From NCBI GenBank assembly GCA_040235375.1, contig JBECKQ010000291.1, forward strand, positions 1-13,925: a stretch of DNA of 13,925 nt, read 5' to 3'. The notes beneath the pieces were generated by a model. It ran no database searches. It had not been told where the DNA came from and saw nothing but the letters and a program-made list of their open reading frames with translations. This document shows positions 6,096 through 12,321 of this stretch, in pieces. This DNA comes from JBECKQ01 sp040235375 (GTDB lineage Bacteria; Planctomycetota; Phycisphaerae; UBA1845). Position 1 is the first letter of the stretch. Each line of letters starts with the position of its first letter. Made by a program: the position numbers and the translations under genes.

Positions 6096-7553
6096 ATGCG
6101 GCTCCTCACGATCATTCTTGCACTACTGCCGCTCGTATTCGCCGGTTGCGAGCGCGCTCAGCCGCGACAGGCGAACGTCGATCCCGTTACGTCTGCGCCC
6201 GTCCTGCTGGTCGGTATGGACGGCTTCGAATGGGACGTGCTGCTCCCGCTGCTGCGCGAGGGAAAGATGCCTGTCACCGCCTCGCTGATGCGGCGCGGCA
6301 CATTCGGCCTGCTCCGAACGTTCCAACCGACGCTTTCCCCAGTCGTCTGGACGTCCATCGCCACCGGCAAGAGTCCAGCCCGGCATGGCATTACGGATTT
6401 CGTGAAGCCCGAGCGCGACGCCGCGGGGCGATTGCAGCTCTTCACCAACTGCGATCGCAAGACCAAGGCCATCTGGAACATCCTTTCCGACTACGACAAG
6501 CGCGTGGCGATCATCGGCTGGTGGATGACCTATCCGGCCGAGCCGGTCAACGGCGTGATGGTCGCCCAGACGAACACCACGACACAGGCCGACGTCGCGG
6601 GCGGAAAGCAGGTCTGGAAAGGTCAACTCGTCAAAGGTCTGTCCGGTCAGGTCTACCCGCCGCAGCGCCAGAACGACATTATCGCGACGCTGACGCAGGT
6701 GGATAAGGCACTGCCTTCTCTGACGGACGAGATCTTCGGGCAATTCCGGTATCCCCTTTCGCCGCTGGGCAAGCGGCTATGGAGCAACTGCGCCTGGTCG
6801 TTTCGAGCTGACGCCACGTATCTCGCGGTGACAAAGCAGTTGCTCTCCGACCCGCAGCATTTTGATTTCGCGGCCGTGTACTTTGGTGGGCCCGACGTGG
6901 TCGGCCACCGTTTCTGGCGATACATGCGGCCCAACATCTACGAGCATCAGCCTTCGCCGGAGGCGATCGCGAATTTCCACGACATCGTTGAGGACTACTA
7001 CGTTTACATGGACCGCGCTCTCGGTCAGCTCCTTGACGAGGCCGGTCCTAACTGCCGCGTCATCGTCATCTCCGACCACGGAATGCAGCCGATCAACCTG
7101 CGGGCAAGCTTCGATCCCGACGATCCGCCGAACGACGTCAACTCGGCCCATCACCTGAACGCGCCGCCCGGCGTCATCATCGCCGCCGGTCCCGGCATCG
7201 CTCGAACGCGGATGCCGGGCCCGCTGAGCGATCTGAGTCGCGAGCAGCTTACGAGGGAGGCCACAGTGCTCGATGTAACGCCCACCGTGCTCACCTTGAT
7301 GGGCATCCCGGTGGGCGAGGACATGGACGGCCGTGTCGCCTACGCACTGATCGCCCCCGGATTCCGCGCCGCGCACGAAACAACCACAGTGCCATCACAT
7401 GACACCAGCGACTGGCAGAGATCGCACGAATCACTGACGGGCGGCGAGGGACCCGACGCGGAGCGCGTCGCCCAACTCGAGGCTCTCGGTTACATCGTCG
7501 ACGTTGAAACGGCGCCGTCCACGGCATCGGATGTCAGCAGGCCGGCTCCCTGA
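6096..7553 (+). CDS. Type I phosphodiesterase/nucleotide-pyrophosphatase-like lipoprotein
   Basis: 485 residues. The frame is open back to a GTG at 5862, but the ATG at 6096 is chosen because it begins a lipoprotein signal peptide (MRLLTIILALLPLVFAGC, Cys18), and the upstream part lacks protein-like composition and overlaps the neighbouring gene and both promoters. The domain resembles PF01663: PVLLVGMDGFEWD (metal ligand Asp42), PTLSPVVWTSIATGKSPARH (nucleophile position Ser81), YFGGPDVVGHRFW (Asp267, His271), VIVISDHGMQP (Asp327, His328) and SAHHLNAPPGVII (His352/353). VLDVTPTVLTLMGIP closes the domain. The full metal-binding set is therefore present. Family members hydrolyse phosphodiester or pyrophosphate bonds or act as phosphatases; the substrate cannot be read here. 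Lipid anchoring puts it outside the cytoplasmic membrane. Near the C-terminus, LEALGYIVD resembles the end block of the two sulfatase-fold proteins. It is probably co-transcribed with the GT-C/TPR gene that starts seven bases after its stop. No clear Shine-Dalgarno. Confidence 0.88.
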   Translation: MRLLTIILALLPLVFAGCERAQPRQANVDPVTSAPVLLVGMDGFEWDVLLPLLREGKMPVTASLMRRGTFGLLRTFQPTLSPVVWTSIATGKSPARHGITDFVKPERDAAGRLQLFTNCDRKTKAIWNILSDYDKRVAIIGWWMTYPAEPVNGVMVAQTNTTTQADVAGGKQVWKGQLVKGLSGQVYPPQRQNDIIATLTQVDKALPSLTDEIFGQFRYPLSPLGKRLWSNCAWSFRADATYLAVTKQLLSDPQHFDFAAVYFGGPDVVGHRFWRYMRPNIYEHQPSPEAIANFHDIVEDYYVYMDRALGQLLDEAGPNCRVIVISDHGMQPINLRASFDPDDPPNDVNSAHHLNAPPGVIIAAGPGIARTRMPGPLSDLSREQLTREATVLDVTPTVLTLMGIPVGEDMDGRVAYALIAPGFRAAHETTTVPSHDTSDWQRSHESLTGGEGPDAERVAQLEALGYIVDVETAPSTASDVSRPAP

Positions 7554-7560
7554 TCGCAAA

Positions 7561-9900
7561 ATGAACGTCGCTCAGACAGCACAATCGCAACTCGAAGAAC
7601 CGGCCCTCGGTCATGAGCAGGCGACCGACCGGTCGCGCTGGTTCTGGCCCGTCGTGATCGGCATATGCATCGTCGGGGGGATCATCCGTGCGTCGATCAT
7701 CGCCGAGTACGTGTCTCAAAACCCGTTCGCCCTCGGGCCGCGTGTCGATGCAAAAGTGTACTGGGCCTGGGCGCAGCGCATCGCCGACGGAAAACTGATA
7801 CAGGACGTACCGTTTTTTTCCGCGCCTCTTTATCCGTATCTGCTAGGCCTGCTCCGCGCGCTCGGCGGCGGCCTGACCACGGTCTACATCGTGCAGGCCA
7901 TGCTCGATATCGCCACGGCGTTGCTGCTCGCCCGCGTCTGCCGGCGCCGTTTCGGCGACGCTGCCGGTATGCTGGCGCCGGCGCTATACCTGCTGATGCT
8001 CGAACCTGCCTCGTTCTCGCTACGAGTCCTGACGTGCAGCCTCCAACTCTTCCTGTTGGTCTTCGCCTGGGATCGGCTGGTGGCAGTGCAGCAACGACAG
8101 AACCTCGGCCGACTCCTGGCCGGTGGTGCGGCGATCGGGCTGCTCTGCCTTTCGTATCCGCCGGCCATGCTGCTCGTTCCCGCGGTCGTGGTGTGGCTGT
8201 ACTGGCAGTCTGACCGGGGGCTGACCGCCGCCGGCCGAGCGTTGGTTCCCGCCGGCCTGGCCTGTCTGCTGATTGCGCCGGCCACGATCCATAACTGGCT
8301 CGCCAGCGGGGATCTCTTCTTCATCCAGTCGGTGACGGCGGTGAACCTAAGGCAGGGCAACGCCCCCGGCGCCACCGGCGTCTACACGCCAATCCCGAAC
8401 ACGACGGTGGATCGCGAGGGCCTCTTCGAGGACGCCGCGAGGGAATACCGGCTGGCCACGGGCCAGACGGGGACGTGGAAGGAGATCGACGACTTCAACT
8501 TGCGCAAGGTCGTAGACTTCTGGAGCGAGTCCGCGGCGGGAACCGCCAAGCTCGCGGCGAGGAAGCTGTATTGGTTCCTGACCGGCCGCGTCTATGGCGA
8601 TATTTACTCGCCTTTCATGGAGATGGCGAGCGGCTTTGCCGATCGCCTGCGACTGACGCCGATTCGCACCACGTGGCTAATCGGCCCCGCCGTTGTGGGG
8701 TTGATCGTACTCCTGCGGCGGCCGGTCCGACACATGCCCGAACTGCTGATGTTCGCGATCCCGCTCGCAATCGTGATCGTCTTCTGGTACTCGCCGCGAT
8801 ATCGGCTGCCCGCGATTCCGGTCATTGTCGGCGTCGCCGCGTGGTCCTTCGTGAGGGCCGCTCGCTGGCGGGAGAATCCGATCTTCTCCATCGTCACCGC
8901 CGTCGCCTTGGCAGCCGCGATCGCCACCGGCCCGATCAATCAGGCACGAGGGTTCGATTCGGTGATGACCATGGCGCCGGTGTTCGAAGTCAGCGCCGGG
9001 ATTCGCTACGAGGAAACGGGTATGTTTGAGCAGGCGCGTGAGCACTATACGCGAGCGCTGACGGTTAATCCGTCGGACAAGGATGCACTAACCCGACTCG
9101 GCAAGCTCAATTTCGATACCGGCCGCCCGGACGAAGCCATCGAGCGGTTTCGCGCGGCGATCGCCGTCAACCCGGGCGACGCGAAGTCGCACGCCAACCT
9201 CGCCAAGGCGCTCATGGGCAGCGGGCGATTCGATGAGGCCATACACGAATTCAGCGCGGCGCTGGATCTCGACCCCACGCTTCCCGGGGTGCGCACCGAT
9301 CTGGCCCGGATTCATCTGAGCCGCAACGAGCCGGCCAAGGCGATCGCGCAATGGCAGGCAGCGCTGGCGAAGGACCCTCGCGACTGTGAAGCCCGCCTGA
9401 ACCTCGGTACGCTCTACGAACAACTCGGCCGCCCGGACGACGCAATCGCCGAGTATAAGACCATTCTCAATTCCGCGGCCGACTACACGCCGGCGCGAGT
9501 CCGGCTGTTCGAAACGTACGTGCGCAAGAACGATGTCGAGGCGGGCAAAGCCGTGTTGCAGGAAGGTCTGCGTTCGTCACCCGACGATACCGAGCTGCTG
9601 ACATCCCTCGCGTGGCTGTATGCCACTCATCCGGATCCGGCGGTGCGGAACGCCGCCGAGGCCGTCCGCCTCGCCGAGCGGGCCTGTAACCTGTCCAACT
9701 GGGCGAACGCACACTACCTCGACGTGCTGGCCGCCGCCTATGCAGAGGCGGGACAATACGACAAGGCCGCCAAGCTAGTGGACGATGCGATTGCCCGCGT
9801 CAGGCGAGATGGTCCTTCGCACATCCTGCCCGTGCTCCAGCACCGGCTGCAGCTCTACCGCAGCAATCAGCCGTTTCACTGGGCCGCGAGCCAACGATAG
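7561..9900 (+). CDS. GT-C glycosyltransferase fused to periplasmic TPR domain (paralogue A)
   Basis: 779 residues. The frame extends to a TTG at 7504 inside the preceding gene; the ATG at 7561 is preferred because it removes that overlap and leaves a short hydrophilic tail before the first helix (28-48). The first loop carries PRVDAKVYWAW (Asp63, likely catalytic) and PFFSAPLYPYLLGLL, a GT-C pattern differing from the DE motif of the GT39 gene at 4258. About eleven helices end near 460. A large loop (245-365) holds GNAPGATGVYTP and YWFLTGRVYGDIY, and FWYSPRYRLPAIPV (408-421) is the RYxLP block. Basic residues fall in alternate loops (RRRFGD 128-133, DRLVAVQQRQ, RRPVRH, RAARWRENP), which puts the C-terminus outside. 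Six TPRs cover about 472-675, then the tail AWLYATHPDPAVRNAAEAVR (684-703), ending RLQLYRSNQPFHW. I infer transfer of a lipid-linked sugar to a periplasmic, possibly protein, acceptor bound or positioned by the TPRs. Confidence 0.88.
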   Translation: MNVAQTAQSQLEEPALGHEQATDRSRWFWPVVIGICIVGGIIRASIIAEYVSQNPFALGPRVDAKVYWAWAQRIADGKLIQDVPFFSAPLYPYLLGLLRALGGGLTTVYIVQAMLDIATALLLARVCRRRFGDAAGMLAPALYLLMLEPASFSLRVLTCSLQLFLLVFAWDRLVAVQQRQNLGRLLAGGAAIGLLCLSYPPAMLLVPAVVVWLYWQSDRGLTAAGRALVPAGLACLLIAPATIHNWLASGDLFFIQSVTAVNLRQGNAPGATGVYTPIPNTTVDREGLFEDAAREYRLATGQTGTWKEIDDFNLRKVVDFWSESAAGTAKLAARKLYWFLTGRVYGDIYSPFMEMASGFADRLRLTPIRTTWLIGPAVVGLIVLLRRPVRHMPELLMFAIPLAIVIVFWYSPRYRLPAIPVIVGVAAWSFVRAARWRENPIFSIVTAVALAAAIATGPINQARGFDSVMTMAPVFEVSAGIRYEETGMFEQAREHYTRALTVNPSDKDALTRLGKLNFDTGRPDEAIERFRAAIAVNPGDAKSHANLAKALMGSGRFDEAIHEFSAALDLDPTLPGVRTDLARIHLSRNEPAKAIAQWQAALAKDPRDCEARLNLGTLYEQLGRPDDAIAEYKTILNSAADYTPARVRLFETYVRKNDVEAGKAVLQEGLRSSPDDTELLTSLAWLYATHPDPAVRNAAEAVRLAERACNLSNWANAHYLDVLAAAYAEAGQYDKAAKLVDDAIARVRRDGPSHILPVLQHRLQLYRSNQPFHWAASQR

Positions 9901-12255
9901 TCAGTTATTCGTCGGAGCCGATTCGTCGTGGTACGGCCGGCCGGACTGGTAGAGCTCTAGCCGCTTGCCGATAGCCGCCGCGAGATCGGCGCGGCCGCCG
10001 GCCAAGGCAGCAGCGCGCGCCCGCGACGCCAAGTCAACCGCACGGCTGAACTTGCCGACTTCCGCGTTGGCCGCGGCGAGCGTGTCCAGCAGGTTCACGT
10101 GGCGATAAGCCGTCGCCTCGCAGGCGCCCTTGGCCAGGCGGGCCGCTTCGCGGCCATCGCGCACCGCCGCGTCCGGGCAAGTCGCCAGCAGCCAGGCAAG
10201 ATCGTTGACGAGCATGATGTCCTTCGGGCAATCCTGAAGTCCTTGGCGAAGGCATTGCAACGCCCTGACGGGCTGTCCCATCCGGTTGAGCAGTACGGCG
10301 AGCTCGTGATGAGCGCGCGGGACGCGCGGATTGATCTCCAGCCCCGCGCGAAACGCACTCACTGCCTCATCCAGCCGATTCAGTTGGGTTAGGGCTCCGG
10401 CGAGATTGAAATACCCACTTATGTCACCTGGGTTGAGCTCGATCGACTTCTTGTACGCATCGATCGCCGCCTGCGGGTTCCCGAGCGCGAGCAGGGCGCT
10501 GCCGAGGTTGTTGTACGCCGGTGCATAGCCCGCGTTGAGCTCCAACGCCTTGCGAAAGTGTTCGATCGCCGCCGCCGGTTCGGCGTTTCTCGCCAGGCAA
10601 ATTCCCAGACCGTTATGTGCCTGCCATGACTGGGGCTTGAGCTCTACCGCGCGCCGGGCATACGGGAGCGCCTCCCGAACACGCCCGGTCTCGCGAAGTG
10701 CCTCGGCAAGACCGGCCATCGCCTCAGCATGTTCGGGATTCAGTTCGATCGCCCGCCGGTAGTGCGGAGCCGCTTTGGCGAAATCTCCCTTCAGGCCGTA
10801 CGTAACGCCCATCTCATACTCGAAAGCGGGGCGATAGGATGCCCTTGTGTCGAAACCGATCCGTTCGTTCAGCCATGTAAGACCGGCTGCAAGCGCGAGC
10901 GAGGTCAGAACGATGACTGCCGTTTTCGGACGGCGGCGCCAATCGGCGAGCGAATACAGCGACCAGCCGGCCGCCAGCGAAGCGACAGGAACCACGGGAA
11001 GCCGGTATCGTGGTGAATACCAGAAGACCATCACCACGACCCACGAGAACGCGAACAGGACCAACTCGGGTATGCAACGGCCCGGTCTTCTAACCCAGAA
11101 CGCAACGGCCACGAGCGCCGGCGGCAGCAGCCAAGCGACGCGAAGCGGCGCGAGGCGCAGCGATTCCGCCAGGCCGGCCGCCCGTTCCAGTGCGGGCCGG
11201 TAGATGTCGCCGTAGTTTTGCGACGTGAGGAACCAGTAGGCCTTGCGACCGGCCAGGGCAATCGTTTCGAGAGGATGCCCGGCCCAGCGTTTCATCGCCT
11301 TCCGGGCGAAGTATCGATCGACATCCGCCCAACTGCCACGACGGCCGGTCTCTCGCTCGTATACGCGAGCGGCATCGTCGAACATCTGATCTCGATCGAG
11401 GCTGATGCCCGTTATCTCCGTATAGACGCCTTGCGCACCTGGGGCGCTGCCGAGGTAGAGGTTGATTCCCGCGTTGGCAGAGACCGGGATGATCGCGTGC
11501 GCGGTGTACAGGTTGTGAAGCGTCGCCGGCAGAATGACGGCGACCGCACTACACAACAGAGCGGCGCCGAGCTTTAGCGCCGCGTGCTGCTGGCGGCCAA
11601 TCCACCCGGCCCAGCAGGCGAGCACGGGCACGACCAGCATCATGGCGGGCGTTGCAAGACAGTTCACGCCGAGCAAAGCGCCCGCCACACCGGCCCTGCC
11701 TGCATTTCGTCGCTCTTCGAATCGAACCAGCGCCAGCCACAGGAGGCAGACGAGAAGAAGCTGCACCGAGGAAACCAGGATACGCGTCGATCGCGCCGTC
11801 GGCCCCAGCGTCAGGAGGAAAACGAGTGCCGCAATTATGCCGACGACGGGACCGAAGCGCTTCCGGCCGATCACCGCGATCAGCGCAGCGGCGGCGACAT
11901 TGGCGCCGACCTGAAGAACATAGACCATGGTCAGCCCGCCGCCGGAGAGCCTGACCAATGCCAAAAGGTAGGGATAAAGTGGCGCCGACAGGAAGGGCCT
12001 ATCCTGGGACCATTGCCCGTGAGCAAGCCCCTCCGCCCAGGTCCAGTACGTGCGGGCGTCAAGCCGCAGAAGGCTGGAAAACGGATTGTGCTCGATGTAG
12101 TCGTGGACCATCCAAAGGCGGGAGACCGCGGCAGCGAGGCACAACAGGCCCACCGCCGGCCAGAACCAGCGCCCGCGACCTTCGTCCGGGGACTGCGAAC
12201 CCACCGCGGCGCCGTTCGCACGCGTATCACTCAAACTCGGTTCCACGGTCGTCAC
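9901..12255 (-). CDS. GT-C glycosyltransferase fused to periplasmic TPR domain (paralogue B)
   Basis: 784 residues with a GTG start at 12255 and no Shine-Dalgarno. It is collinear with paralogue A throughout: hydrophilic tail, helix 31-50, first loop NPFSSLLRLDARTYWTW (Asp66) and PFLSAPLYPYLLALV. The large loop has YLGSAPGAQGVYTE and KAYWFLTSQNYGDIYRP, followed by FWYSPRYRLPVVPV (411-424) and a last helix near 445-460. A short linker, GFDTRASYRPAFE, leads into six TPRs (about 476-679). The tail LAWLLATCPDAAVRDG (686-701) and a terminal RLELYQSGRPYHDE follow. Loop charges again put the TPRs outside the cytoplasmic membrane. It follows the third paralogue by 66 bases in the same direction, so co-transcription is likely; those 66 bases show only GC-rich sequence and a weak 5-bp hairpin. 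Its stop codon directly abuts the stop of paralogue A on the other strand. Function is inferred as for paralogue A; the different loops suggest a different acceptor or donor. Confidence 0.88.
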   Translation of the reverse strand: MTTVEPSLSDTRANGAAVGSQSPDEGRGRWFWPAVGLLCLAAAVSRLWMVHDYIEHNPFSSLLRLDARTYWTWAEGLAHGQWSQDRPFLSAPLYPYLLALVRLSGGGLTMVYVLQVGANVAAAALIAVIGRKRFGPVVGIIAALVFLLTLGPTARSTRILVSSVQLLLVCLLWLALVRFEERRNAGRAGVAGALLGVNCLATPAMMLVVPVLACWAGWIGRQQHAALKLGAALLCSAVAVILPATLHNLYTAHAIIPVSANAGINLYLGSAPGAQGVYTEITGISLDRDQMFDDAARVYERETGRRGSWADVDRYFARKAMKRWAGHPLETIALAGRKAYWFLTSQNYGDIYRPALERAAGLAESLRLAPLRVAWLLPPALVAVAFWVRRPGRCIPELVLFAFSWVVVMVFWYSPRYRLPVVPVASLAAGWSLYSLADWRRRPKTAVIVLTSLALAAGLTWLNERIGFDTRASYRPAFEYEMGVTYGLKGDFAKAAPHYRRAIELNPEHAEAMAGLAEALRETGRVREALPYARRAVELKPQSWQAHNGLGICLARNAEPAAAIEHFRKALELNAGYAPAYNNLGSALLALGNPQAAIDAYKKSIELNPGDISGYFNLAGALTQLNRLDEAVSAFRAGLEINPRVPRAHHELAVLLNRMGQPVRALQCLRQGLQDCPKDIMLVNDLAWLLATCPDAAVRDGREAARLAKGACEATAYRHVNLLDTLAAANAEVGKFSRAVDLASRARAAALAGGRADLAAAIGKRLELYQSGRPYHDESAPTNN

Positions 12256-12321
12256 GCGCTGAATCTATCGTGCCGCCGCTGCCGCCGCCAGTCACGAACG
12301 GCGGATGACGTCCACCGACAT

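Noticed and set aside
7504..7560. Upstream TTG start of the first GT-C/TPR gene.
   Set aside because: It overlaps the end of the phosphodiesterase gene and adds an Arg-rich stretch not matched in paralogue B; the ATG at 7561 fits better.
12285..12304. CCGCC/GGCGG 5-bp hairpin between paralogues C and B.
   Set aside because: Too short and without a T-run; probably base composition.
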